DNA of 64,000 nucleotides from Lates calcarifer (Eukaryota; Chordata; Actinopteri; Centropomidae): the NCBI RefSeq assembly GCF_001640805.2, contig NC_066838.1:22131928-22195927 (forward strand). The letters run 5' to 3'. How positions within the stretch are numbered: the stretch's first letter is position 1; each line of letters opens with the position of its first letter. The notes below the pieces were generated by a model. It made no database searches, was not told the DNA's origin, and worked only from the letters and a program-made list of their open reading frames with translations. The position numbers were made by a program, and so were the translations under genes. Below, piece by piece: positions 46,796 to 59,900 of this stretch.

Positions 46796-47760
46796 TTTAT
46801 TAAAATCTTTACACAGTGTGTTATTTCATGTTACATTAACATCCTCCAGATATACTGAAATGATATGACTGATAAAGTATTTAAATAAGCATTATATATG
46901 TTTAAACAAGTTTGAACCAGTAAATTTCAAATCCAACTCACCATAATTTGTAAGTTAGAAGTGAACATATTTCAGCTTTCAGCATTAAACAAGTATAGCA
47001 GAGAGGCTTTCTCCTGCCCTTACACACACACACACACACACTCACACACAGGAACAGCAGAGTAGGCAGACTGCTGCTGCAGCGGGTCAATATGCAGCCC
47101 CTTTTGGCAATGATTGTCCTATTACTGTTCCCCAAAAGACTTTCAAGTATCTTCTGAAATGTACAAAAGAAAAAAAAAAAGTACTTCAGCCACAGTCTGA
47201 AATGTAATATCATCTATCCTTCACTCTTGGAGTCAAAACTGACAACAACATATATCAGGCCTTCACAGCATCTTTACAGCCACAACAAAACAACAATACT
47301 ACATGGTCTATGCCCAAAGTGCACGCCTAGCCAGCGCCCTGTATATCTTCTACCTAAGCCATAACCATAAAGAACAGATTGTAAAGGCACATGAAGCTGA
47401 ATATTCTTCTTTTAGCGTGATATTCACTTTACTTTAACCTTACTTTAAGTTCCTACAGAGCAGCACTTCCACTGACTGTGAAGCATTGAGACAGAGTAAG
47501 CCAGCATTGTCGAGTATTGATAAAAACACTGAGTTAATTTGGTTAAATTCATTTCACGATGCAAACAAACATATCGTACCGTACGGTTTGTATTCATACA
47601 GTGACACATGCTTCGGTTATATGTGTGCAGAGATGCGGGACCTTTGAAGCCTTACTTTGTTACGATGCGATTACTCTACAACATGCACATTCAATCTGAT
47701 TTTTTTAAAAAGTGTCAGTTGAATATTTACAGAGAATAAGTCCATGTGGTCAGTCGGGTT
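46796..47760 (-). other. dgka: dgka 3' UTR with AATAAA at 46801-46796
   Basis: The hexamer AATAAA (TTTATT on +) at 46796-46801 lies about 960 bases after the stop codon. The UTR contains a (GT)n run on the sense strand (CA on + at 47022-47050). A second AATAAA overlaps the stop codon itself. Confidence 0.6.
47022..47050 (+). repeat. (CA)n microsatellite in dgka 3' UTR
   Basis: About fourteen CA units with one CTC interruption near 47041. On the dgka transcript this is a UG-rich element in the 3' UTR. Confidence 0.9.
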
Positions 47761-50700
47761 TTATTTGAAAAAACCAGTTGATTTGGCCTGAGGAGCCATC
47801 AACATACTAGCTTGATTCTTGTGTGTGATGTGAATCTGAAAAAGAAATACAAAATGGAAAATGTCTGGTAAATTACATTGTAATCAAAACATTGTCACTA
47901 ACTGATATTGCTGATTAAAGTTAGGTTTAATAAGCAGCCACAGTGTGTTTCTGTGTGTGTGTGTCAGTATTTACTGTGCAGGGAGGCTGCATCCACGGCT
48001 CTCCGTCTATCTGCATCGGTAATGCTTTCTTTGTCCTGAAGGTGAAGTAGAAAAGGCAAGAGGCAACAAAATCATTGACTCTCATGTGTAATTAAAATAC
48101 CAAAACAAATCCTGCATACTTAATTATTGTTATGTAAAGATCCAGCTAAGGATCATTCTCAGCTAGAGAACAAAGTCAGCTAAAAGCCACTGTCAGGACT
48201 GAAAGCCCAGAGCTGACAAGTCTGAACATGTCTGTGTGGCTGTTTCTCACCTGATGGTGATCTGTGACGTCTTGGCGAGCCTCACGGCACTCTTGAGGCC
48301 CGTGTATATCTGTCCCATCTCCATGGCTCCTTCAAGGCCGACCACCTCTAATCGACGGTCACTGAGATCTGACGAGGAACACATGGACATACTGAACATG
48401 CAGCGCACAGAGGGAGAGCATCGCTCAGTCTGAGATAAAACCACAAATCGGTCGTTGCATTTATTCTGCATCAGAGCAGGAATCAAGTGCATTAAGTACA
48501 AAGTGGATCGCTCATTTCCAGCAGCAGCAGGCAGCTGTTTAAACAGGCTCTGATTAACACACCGTTAAGTCATAGTTAGAGACTAGCTGGTGAACAGAGT
48601 GGAGCATTTAGCAGCTAAAGAACCTGATATTTCCCTCAGGACTTGGTGGAGACCAAAATCAGACCTAAAAGGAAAATAAATATTGGACTTAAAATCAGAG
48701 GGACACAAACTCGACTCCAAAGGAATGATAAAATAATAAAGAGGCAAGTGTTTGCTAATAAGTTGCCATGTAAACTCAGTGTTTTACTGCCCTCTAGTGT
48801 CCAGAAAAAAAAAACAGTTACTACAGGTTTAAATACAACATCATGAAAACACATCATCAAATCAGAGCACTGGGGGCCATTTTCATTTAATGCCTTTAAC
48901 GTCCCTCTTACTTCTACTTTTTTCACCACTGATCACAGAACATTTACATACTATCACTCTATATCGGTTTTCAGCCTATGTAAACATCCAGCAGACACAG
49001 AGTAACACTAGCACTTATTTGTGAACCTGTTTGCGTCCAGCTGACAAATGTTTTAGTTCTGCTTTGGTGCTAGACAGGCAGTATATGGTGGGTTTATCAG
49101 GGACCTGTCTGCTAAAAATACCTGCCTGCTACAGCTGGAAATCGGGTAGATGAGCGTGGATTCATCTGCAGGCTGTAAAATCAAAACAATAAGCTGAAAG
49201 AAGTTAAAGGATAACCCCAGTATTGAACCTGGATCTTATTTTCCCATGTTTTTGGGTGTAAATGAGCAGTATTAAGTAACAACGGTGTACCCAGCAACCA
49301 CAAACAGCTGCTGCAGTGTAAACAAACTAAGCAACTGTCCACAGCAAAGTGTTTAAAGTGCTTGTTTTTGTCACTGACAACATTATGGATATGACTCCTG
49401 CACAGATAGACCTTTTTATCTAAAAGTAAGATCCTTTTTGTTCAACCGTAAACACTGCTATATATCACTACCAGACCCTATTGACATAAACAGTCATTTT
49501 ACATTGCAGAGCATGGGAGTTGCTGGAATACCACTGCTGCTATTGGTGAGTATATGTATTGTAAATAAGGCCCATGTTCAAAAATACTGGTGTTATCCTT
49601 TAAAATGCTTATTATAGATGAGTTATGACTTCTAAAGATCTCATATGTACCCTGATCACTGTTGTGTGGAGTGAACGTCAAAGACAAAATACCTTGGGAG
49701 GTCACTTTCAGGATTTCTGGGTCGACGATCACCTCCGGCTCTTCCTGACTCGTCAGTCCCTTAGTGTCCCCTTTTTTGGTCTCGCCCCACAGGTTGGAGC
49801 CACCGTGCATGCTGGGAATGTTGAGTACAGCAACCCCCTCCAGAGACAGGCCGCTGAGATCCAGTGGAGTACCGCAGCACTGAGGAAGGTACAGCAAAGT
49901 GAAGCATTCAGTACGCTGTCTGTCTGTGGGAACAGTTCTTTCATTGCAAACAGTTTGTTTCAAAGAAATGTGCAATGTAGCTGCTACGTTCTCACCTCAA
50001 TTGTTAGACTTTCGTTCAGTTTCTTGCAGGAAGCAGAGATGGTTTCTGAAGTGGCAAATTCAAAATACCACAGCTTGTTCTTCATTCTGCAGTCATAGAG
50101 AAATGTGCCTTTCAGGTTTAAGTGATACTTCACTTTCACAGTACATTTTCTCCTTCCAGCACACACAGGAGGAGGAGTCTAGCTGCAACACTTGCTGCCA
50201 CAGACACCTGCTGTCGCCACCTGCATTCAGTTTTTTCAGCTTTAAAAAACAGTAATTGTAAGCAGGAAAAAATACAGCAACCACAGTAAAATTAAAGACA
50301 CTTTGCATCTGTTATAGATGATGCAGATTTTTAAACTGTGTTGTGTTGCTGTATATTACTATATGCAGAATATTCCTTGCTGTTCATGGAAAAATATGTG
50401 CCTGGGAAACTGAAAATGTTCCACCAAAGAGTTAAATTTATACCTGCTATTGAATTTCTGGGGATGTTTCTCCCTCATTGTGTGAAACCGGTGGGCAATG
50501 GAGGCATCCTGTCAACACAACAATGAAATTATCCAAACACAAAACTGAAAAATAAATACTTCCTCTTGTGTGACATATTTCTGGGAAACTCACAACTCCA
50601 ATAGAGAAGTAGTTGTTGATGATTTCATACGGCACAGGGTCACCCTTTTCCTGATTCTCGTCCGTGATGACCTGCACACTCCAGCGGTCCATCAGCACCT

Positions 50701-53700
50701 GAGAGCTGCCCTCAATGTCTTTAAGAATACGACTCAAATCTTCCCCGTCATATCCTGCAATGTGAAAACAAGACCAACATGACTGAACAAATATTAAAAA
50801 AGCTATTTGTAAAGCTTCTGTTTCTATGAAGCACAGAGCAACAGAGCATACACAGCAAGCCATTACATTATTTTCATAATGTGGAAACAGCTTCTCACCT
50901 CCTCCCCATCGCAGACATCGTGCAAGGTCATTTCCTGTGCCCAGAGGAAGCACAGCAACAGGTGGCCGTACCAGCAGATTTGCTTTGTCTGTTTGCAAGA
51001 AACGGAAAAAGGGAAGGAAAAGTGCGTCACAATGATTTTCACCAGAAGTTCACAGCGTAGAAGCTCACACGTACCTCAACACAACAATCTCACCTATTGC
51101 GTCCAGGATCCAGCCAACCGTGCCGTCTCCCCCGCATACCAAGATCCTGTAATCCTGCAGATTTCTGAAGAAACTCAGCCTGAAACAAAGGCGATCACGC
51201 ACAACAACAGATGATACAGAAATATTTAGGACACAGTGGTGTGAAATAATATTCTATATATAATTTTGTTTTATTTCCATTTAACCCTGATGGTCATCTG
51301 TTGTACTGATAACTCACCCTGGTCCAGGTCCACCGTTTGAAAGGTTATAAACCTGCCGTGGATTCAGTAAATACTGAAATTTACGCAGGACCCTGAAATA
51401 CATAAAACCAGACTAAACAATGGGCATGTTTTAGACATGTATTTCTCCATTACTGTTTTTTTTGGACTCACCTTTCTCCCTGCTTGCCCCCACTTTTAGG
51501 GTTGACAAACACTAGAAGAGGATGAGTGTTTGGTACAGGGCTGATCTGTTGAGTAATACATTAAAAAATATATAATAATGTTTTTCCTTAACCGAGGAAT
51601 CTGTCCTTATTCAGCCCACTAAGATGTGAGTCTGTAAACATTCAGCAACCTTCACAGGGCAGATTTATACCTGAAGTACTTGTCCATCAGGAGTAGTATT
51701 GAGCTCGCTGTCATCCGTTGAACCTGAGCAGCCATTGTTTGGTCTCTCCTTCAGGGAAGAAAACAAAGGTAAAGAGTGAGTAAAAATCTCTACACACTGT
51801 ATCTGTCAAAATGCCACAAAGGTGAGACAGGTGTACAAACAACAAGAAACAGCCCTGGGCTGATGTTATGTTCTGCGTTGGTGTGACAGGCAGTGTTTGT
51901 ACTGTACATGTGTGCCTGAGGATAATTCTGTACCTTTATAACAGGATATATTGCCCATGGAGGCAGGATATGGTCTTTGAGCAGCCCACAGGTACATTCT
52001 GTTGGCTCTTGGTCTGCACATTCATCGTGACGCTGTAAAACAGAAACAGTGACACATTGCATAAACTCCCAGCACAACAGTGATGACTGACAGAATCTAA
52101 ATGTATCTTTTACAAGATGTTCTTGCATTTCTGTCACACTGGATGTTTACAGTGGAAAGAGACAGGAAAGAAGGGGAAAGAAGAAGAGGAATCAAGTTTA
52201 ACTAGACTGGATCTGAACCCAAAGCATCATGGGTACATGACCTACAATTAGGTCATTTATACCAGAATGACTCATGACCAAAATGCACTGCTTAGTAACT
52301 AGATAACTGTGTATTTCTACAAACCAGCCACACACAGAGCTGCTTCCTCACCATTGTGTGACACCACACACAGTGTTTGCCCGTTAAGCCTTGGTAGCTC
52401 TTGATCTTCTTCTGGCATTTATCACACTTCCTCGAGTCACAGTTCCCACTCACCCAGTCGTGTGCTGGAACCTGAAATGTGGGATGAATGTTTTAACATC
52501 CATAGAAGAGCACAGAGGATGAAGTCTAATTTAGACTGTGAGTGTCACTGTAAATGTTGTCATGGAGACACTGGCGTACCCCTGTTTCTTTCTTTGACTT
52601 CACATACGTTCTGGTGCAGGGTTCTGGGTTCTTGTTAGCACAGCGTCCGTGGACTGTGTATTTACAGCCTGCAAAACAAAACACATAACCCAGCTGTCAT
52701 ATGTATAAATACAGAAATATTATAGTATTACCCTGTCGATTGCAAAGCTGACAGACAAGTTCATCTGAAAAGGATCCTGCAATTCTCTATTTTCACACAT
52801 CAGCTTCAGTGATGAATGTCAGAGCAGTGTCGCCCTCTTCTGGTGAGTTCAGGTACTCACAGGTGCAGCACAGGCCTTGCTTCCTCAGACCCAGCAGCAT
52901 GCTCTGGCACACGTTGCAGTAAACAGGCTTGTTGAAATGTTTCATCCTCCAAAGGTGCTGCCCATCCTTCTGGGTCATCTGGTGGTTGAAGCAGCGATAT
53001 TTGAAGATGGCCATGCAAGAGAGAGCAGAACACCCTGTTGTAAGATCTATGTTATTGTACTAACTTGTGCAATTTGAATAGAAAACTACACATTTGCAAT
53101 AAAAGAAGTGCACATCTGTTTCCTTTGTTAAAATATCCATCAGATTGTGCAAACCCTCTCATAAACGCACTGTAGCAAAGGCTTGCATTTCAGTTGTTTT
53201 TCACACCCACTCATGACTAACCTTGCCTTAATGAGACTGCTGATTATGCAGAATGTAGTGGCTCTACATATCATGACATACTGTGCAACACCGTGGATAT
53301 TCAAATGACAAACGACTATAATCTCAAGTTCTCAACACAAGATGAGAGTTTTGTTGTTTGCAGAGCAACCCAGCGCTCTTATCCAGATTACTGAAATGTT
53401 TTTTTACCTACGAGATGGATCAGCCTATCACTTACTGCATGAGGCACAGTGGGCAGCCCGTGAGGCAGCACGCAGCAACTGTGAGGGGGCTGAATTCATG
53501 CACCCCGGGCTTCAAATGTCCATTGGTGACTAGAAATAGCGTGAGGGGAAGTCCCCAGCATTGTTGTGGAGGCCAGGCCACAGTGTCCACTTCATGGCTT
53601 TTAGAGAGCTGCCAGAAATGCAGTCTAGCAGTGTGTGGCTTTTGCATTCTTACCAACACAATAAGCAACACTCATAACGCAAAACTGATTTGTCCTTAAT

Positions 53701-56700
53701 TTACATCTACCATTTTTATGTATACATCCAATCCAGAGCCAATCCAATTATTCTTTTCTTTAGTCAGGTATAGTGCATCAGCCTAAAGATTGAAGAAGAT
53801 TTCATGCAAGCCCTGTTAAATGTGGTCACAGATTGTGCTGGGTAAATGGAAAACACTAAAGCACTCTGATGGTGCAGAGTTTGCATGAGAAGAGATGACA
53901 TTACCACACCCTGTAGCACTGAGTCGGCAAAACGGCCCTTATAGACAGGGAGGAGGCAGAGGACAGAGGACAGGCGGCATGCAAGGCCAGGGTTTCACAA
54001 GAGCAGTAAAAGCAGGTTTTATCACTTGTGAGACACCTGCTGTAAAAAATGAAATACATCCGGGCTACTGGAGCCAACACTATATGAAAAGAGAAACATG
54101 CAGCTTTAAAAGCACCTTCAGACCCAACAAGACCAGCAAGGGAACGTTGTTCATGCCTCCTTCCACCCACTCATCCAGTGACACTGTGCCGCTGCTGTCA
54201 GCATCTATCGCTGTCATCATGTCCTTCAGAACCTGAAGAAACAATATTTTTATTATGCAGTCAGTACACATATTTCCTATTAATCAAAAAGGCCATATGT
54301 TTTCTGAAAGTGGTCGTGCGTGGGAATTTATGATTTTATAGGTGCAGTGAAGATCATTTATCATTTTATCAACCCTAGCAAATGAGTAACAAGCGGTGCA
54401 ATATACATAAGGTCATAAAGGATATCTTCTGAAAACTAATGTGCATTTACTATACTGTCATGGCTGAAGGTACAATATGTACAGGCTTTGTTGTATGCTG
54501 TGTTTCCAAGATGTTTACATTTCAGAGTATAGAACTGTGGGACTTACCGGCCTCAACTCTGACACATCCCAGCCAAGGTATTCTGCAGCATGCATCATCT
54601 GAGCAATAATCCTATCCACTTCCTGTTCAGAAAGAAGCTTGTTTTAGAGTTGTGGTTGGTATGATACGTTATGATACGTACACTTTAAAGATTTTCTCAA
54701 CAACTTACAGAGCTGTCGAGGACTCCATTGCCATCTCTGTCATAGAGCTTGAAAGCAACTAGAGAGAGAGGGGAAATGAAAGTGGAAGTACTGGACCGAG
54801 TCATTTCTCAAATTATTTTAAGCAGAGAGAAAAAGAAACAATCGACTCACACTCCAGCTTGTCCCTGGGCTGGCCATCCTCCAGCAGGGAGAAGTAACAT
54901 GAAACATCCTTCAGAAAGACCTCTTCTACAGGAGAGAGGGAGCAGAGAGAGGAGGCTGTTAATAACCCCGTTACTGTATCTGCACAACCAGTACCGCACA
55001 GGCATGCAGTGACAAATGAATGTATGCCAAATAGGCCATGGTGTAAATTGATAAGGGCCTGCTACGAAGTAGCATGGAGACTGTGAGTTATGTGAACTCA
55101 TGGTGTATAATCTCACTGGCACTGTCTTCCTGGGTGGGTTCAGAGTTTTGGAAGGAGCGGAAGAGTCGCTGGCAGAGGGCCACAGGGAAGTCCTCCACTT
55201 CTAAATAAGTCTTCAGGAACAGACGAAAGCCTTCTTCATTGATGCACTGAAAGAAAATGAATGGGAGAGGCATATTCTGTTTACTGTGGTCTGTGAACTG
55301 TAAAATGACATGTCTGAAGTGTCTGTGTGTGTTGCACATGTTAACTTCTGCATTTCTCAAAATCACCTTTTTTGTAAATAAGGGAAGATGATCACATTGT
55401 TGTTACTGTGTGAAAATATCTGACATGTGTCCCTTTCTAAGAAAAACACTCTCTTGTTTTGAGCTTGAGAGTCATCTAAAAGTATCCAGCGGGGGTTGAC
55501 AGGCTTTCAAAAACCCAAGGAGTTTCTCAGAAACATTTAATCTATGATTTATAGGTAAAGATGATGTCTCCAAAATTGGAGCGGTTGTGACAATTACATA
55601 TAACAAAAAAACAACCTCCAGATTTAAGCTTCGAGTCCATCTGTCTGGCCTGGTATCTGTGATTCTCACACGATAATATGCTGCAGGGCTAACAAGCAGT
55701 AGTCCCTCGATAATGGTGAACCACAAACCCATTTCTTGTTGACATAATTCCATTTCCCTGGTTGATACCCTGCAGAGCTGCCCCAGTAATAAATAATGTC
55801 ACTGTAAGGCAGCCAGATCACAAAAAAGGAAAAAAGGACCAAGGAAACAGCACCATTACTCTGCACACACACACCAACATTTACACCAAACAAAGTCACT
55901 GTTTCGTGTTGCTTAAAATCTACTTAATAACAGTATTTGTGTTTTCTTCTATTATAAAAACCAACATTTCCTTCCAATTATCTAATTAAACTGTATGAAG
56001 CCAAATTATCTATCAGAAACTACTGCATTTGCTTCCTGCACAAATGAGTTGGCAGTGTCAGCCTCTGATGTACAGTATTGGAGGGATCTTTTTTCAATCA
56101 TATTTGAGCTTACACTGCATGAGGGCAGCCAGCACAGGCCTTGCTGCGTGGGCAAAACTAAGGAGGTAATTTACATTTGCAACCTCACTTGAATGTGCTG
56201 AAGATATTTCTCACGGACAGCTTAGTCAACATGATCAATGGGTTTGAATCTAATTAATCAGCGGAGGACAATTAATAACTGCCCAATATACATAAATCAC
56301 ATGCTCATTTCTCACTAAATCGCTCCGCTGAGAGCTATAATTCAGTTGTGTGCCTCTCAGCTGACATCTCTGAGAGTGAGTTTTTGGAGCAGTGAGCTTG
56401 ATGTTGAACAGCAGGACACGACGTCCCCTCACCTCTCCATGTCTGTGCCGGGCCAGACTGCCATCTGCATCAAATTCCCTCAGCACGTCTTTCACCTTCA
56501 AGCTGCAGTCTGGAAGCAAAGACACACAGGTCATGCAGGGATACACATGTACTCCTGTACATACAGCAGCTTGTTTTGCGGTGTACTGTATGCAACCATT
56601 TTCAATCCACACATCTGAAATATCATGCACATATGGTTACATATATAACATAGATTTATCTGGGGGTGAACAAAGTATATGTACGCTTTAGTTGTTAAAA

Positions 56701-56921
56701 AAAAAGAATGTGACAGACTGCTACCTCCTCTAGATATGAAAAACCATGAGCGAGTATAAATGAGTGAGCATGTGGGTGGAAATGGAGGGGGGGGGGTTAG
56801 TGCTGAGAAAGCCGCCTGCCCGCCCGCCTGCTTGTCTGTACTCACATTCAATGTACTGCTGTAGCTGGATAAAGTCGACAGGGTTCAGTTCCTTCACCTC
56901 TGGGTTTGTGGGGGTGGACAT
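47761..56921 (-). CDS. dgka: Diacylglycerol kinase alpha, 23 coding exons
   Basis: The assembled frame is 2187 bases, 728 aa (human DGKA 735). Order of domains: N-terminal recoverin-homology region (residues 1-119); EF-hand 1 with loop [12 protein letters not shown] (about 124-135) and EF-hand 2 with [12 protein letters not shown] (about 171-182), both with intact calcium ligands; two C1 zinc fingers (about 201-260, CNVCQ ... YTVHGRC; about 270-330, CDKCQKKI ... CVWCH ... HDEC); catalytic domain from about residue 370 with [11 protein letters not shown], the ATP-site GGDGTVGW and [17 protein letters not shown]; accessory domain with [30 protein letters not shown] and [13 protein letters not shown]; the C-terminus reads ACK-like STGFFK. 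It phosphorylates diacylglycerol to phosphatidic acid at membranes, in a calcium-dependent way. The initiating ATG at 56921 opens [14 protein letters not shown], aligning with the human start region. Confidence 0.97.
47761..56921 (-). other. dgka: dgka exon map
   Basis: Coding exons in transcript order: 56846-56921, 56433-56509, 55117-55246, 54851-54925, 54709-54758, 54548-54622, 54116-54232, 52861-52978, 52580-52668, 52352-52471, 51934-52032, 51671-51748, 51472-51545, 51318-51392, 51094-51179, 50899-50988, 50594-50754, 50444-50508, 49996-50086, 49693-49879, 48251-48368, 47975-48035, 47761-47835. All have GT donors and AG acceptors, and phases match at each junction. EF-hands are in exons 5 and 7, C1 fingers in 8-11, ATP-binding glycines in 15-16. 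Large introns are 2 (about 1.2 kb), 7 (about 1.1 kb) and 20 (about 1.3 kb). Confidence 0.93.
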
Positions 56922-59900
56922 GGTGCCTGCTTCTGCACTAACTGCCTGCCTGTGCACAGGCGAGAGAAACAGTGAGACATAGATGCAGAGAAAAGAGAAG
57001 GTGGGTGCACAGTAGCCTGCTTCTTTGTAAAACATAAAAGCATGGCTGCAAGCAAAAGATAGCATCTTCCATTTCATACTGTGCAAATCCATGATTGTAG
57101 ACAGGGAGATTCACACTCAAACAGCCAAAATCTGAGTGAAGCAGAAGCCAGAATATGTAGAACCGTGCAGAACGTGGACGTTTTTTCACTTTTGGTGAAC
57201 ACAATAAATGATTATACTAAGTTTATGTGACCAGCCACTTTCAAAAGTCACTGCGATCCATGTTCATAAACCCACAGCCTTTTCTCAACATGTATGTGGA
57301 TGCAATTTTTTTCTTGTACAATGCTCTGAAATTCAGCTTCACTGCCAAACATGAGCAACTCTATCAGGTCTATATACTGTGCATTTTCACACCATCATCA
57401 ACATATGACTAACGGCTTAAAACTGGGCCAAAAGTCTGGTAGAAATAATGTCAGGCTAAAAGTACCCATGATGCTTCGACTCAAGGGATCCTCTGCACCC
57501 AAAATCTCTTTCCATACGCTCAGTGACCCATAAAATACCAGATATGGAGAGTGTTCTGTGTCGTTTAATACAAGAGAGTACATTGAAGTGTTAAAATGCA
57601 GAGATAAACAATAATATCCTGCGGATAGGTTGAAAAACCAAACTAGCTACTCAAGGGACCTCCCCTTCAAACAAAAGGAAGAATCACAAATGTCATAGAA
57701 GGCTATAAGTGAGCATGAAATTTGAATATGACACAGAAAAGGTTATTGCAATAAAAAATGGTCAAGCATGTTGTCCTCAAGTCAGAAACATGAAGTCTAA
57801 ATGAACATCTGATGGGTTTGTTATGAATAGTTTCACCACGCTGTTAAAACATAAACATATGACCAGGATACAGATAAATGTACTGTTCATTAATGATTGA
57901 AGAAAGAGGAGGAACTAGTTAATGGAGAGGAGAGAGCTGCATCCTGACATCCGGTCTCTCGTTGCATTTGTAGATGCACGCCAATAAAATGCCGTAATAA
58001 GAAATACAAGCATAAATCAATACAGAAGTCTAATGTAGCTGATAATCAATATGTGTGGCAATTATGTTATAAATATGATCTTTCTGTGATGTCTCATAAT
58101 AATCTCCAAGAAATAGCACACATGCTTTTCTGTTCGACTAATGCATTCTTCTCATGGTAAGAAGAGCATTTAAGAGCTTTTATTTGTGTTAAACCAAAAC
58201 CATGTAATAATTTAATAACATAGTCTCCTGTTTATTTGACTTAATAAGCAATAATAAGCTTTATTTAATACTCTTTGTTGCTCCAGCCTTAGCGTATGTT
58301 GGCTAATGTTAGCTACTATTAGAAAACTTCAGTGAGATATTACTGTGTAACTGACATTACTGGGTCACTTTACTGACTTTATGACTCTACTTGTTATACT
58401 GCTACATTTTACATTATGTTTTACCATTTGCCATTATCCTGTAATCTGTTTGACAAGTTACGTAGTCTCACTTTAAGGGGCCACACTAATGATTTTGCAT
58501 TATTTTTACTTTAAATAACCACAACATATTTTGCAATCTACTCTGTAGAGTTTAAGACTTTTAGAAAATGTTCTAATCTTAAAACTGCTCCGTAATCCAT
58601 CACAGCAAACTACATTAGGTTTTGACTAAATTATGTTACCACTACTGAGGCAATGCAGAGGAGACTTTCTAAATCAATCTGCACTTTGCGTGCATTATGA
58701 TGCAACATTGATGGACCTCTACACTCCTTACACTACTCTACTGGAGTGCACAAGTCAAGAAAGTTTAAATAGCCCGCTAATTGATTTTGATACTGTAAGA
58801 ATATAAATGGCAACGGAAGGCTGGAATGGAAAGGAGGAAAGTAAGATTCAAAGAGTCTACAACGAGCTATGGGAAATGGTCAATAGTGATGATGTGAACG
58901 TGAGGACTGAAACTTGGAAAAACAGTAGTATGGTCCTTTAAGGCCACCCTGTTGGCTTAGAGCCAAGTATCCACTAGTAATTCCAGTAATTCCCCACTAA
59001 ACAATGTGATTGTTACTGAAGGGGAAAGAGTTCAAAGCAGAAAAGGATAAATATACTGAACCTGGTGTACCAGTCTTTAAGAGTTAAATACACATACTGT
59101 AAATCTGATATCCTGTCTTATTTCACAACCATTCTATCACCAACAACACAAATACAAAACTAAAGCAGATAAAAGACAGTGGGCTGTTTTCAGTCCAGGC
59201 TGGTGAATAGGACCTGACTGTGGATGTGTTGTTCACACTGTTGTCCACAGGTGTTATCACACATTAAAGCGCAGCCAGTGAAGGTATCGGTGACGGCTGC
59301 CTGCACTGAACAAAAAAATCAGAGCACTTAAAAGGACAAAGAACGTACTGAGAAAAAGAAATGAAATAATCTGAAAAAAAAAAACACACCCAATCTTTAG
59401 GTGTGATTTGGATCCATTTGCTCTCTTCAGACTCTGAAAGGTTCACACTGTCCTCACTTAATTCCCTCAAAAGGTCAGCAGCGTTGCCTAGCAGTTCTGT
59501 TTATGCTGCCGATCAGGTGGGCCAGGTCTGTATCGACAGCAAAGTGACACATGAAGGAATCACAGAGAGCCATCTGTTACTGTTTCACCTGATTACAGCC
59601 CAAAACTGTTTACTCTAAAAATATGCTCCTGACTCCATCTTCAAACACTGTCTTATAAATAAACTAAAAATAGGCTTCTGAGGTTTATTCACGCATGAAA
59701 CACACCTCTTATTTTAGATAACTCCTGGGAGTTGTTATTCTTATGTTTTTATTCTTCCCAGCGGAGCGTGATGTCATGAGCAGCATCATGTCCATTTCAT
59801 CTCCTTACCGACTGAGTGCCGTCATCATTATTGTGTGGTTCAACAAGATTTCGAGCCTATCTGAGTAATCTGATTCCTCACTTCCTGATTAGATAATGAT

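Noticed and set aside
49625..50098. 157-residue + strand open frame
   Set aside because: It is antisense to dgka exons 49693-49879 and 49996-50086 and crosses the intron between them.
56730..57092. Upstream in-frame extension of dgka exon 1
   Set aside because: The added residues are hydrophobic low-information sequence unlike any DGK N-terminus, and a splice acceptor lies at about 56950.
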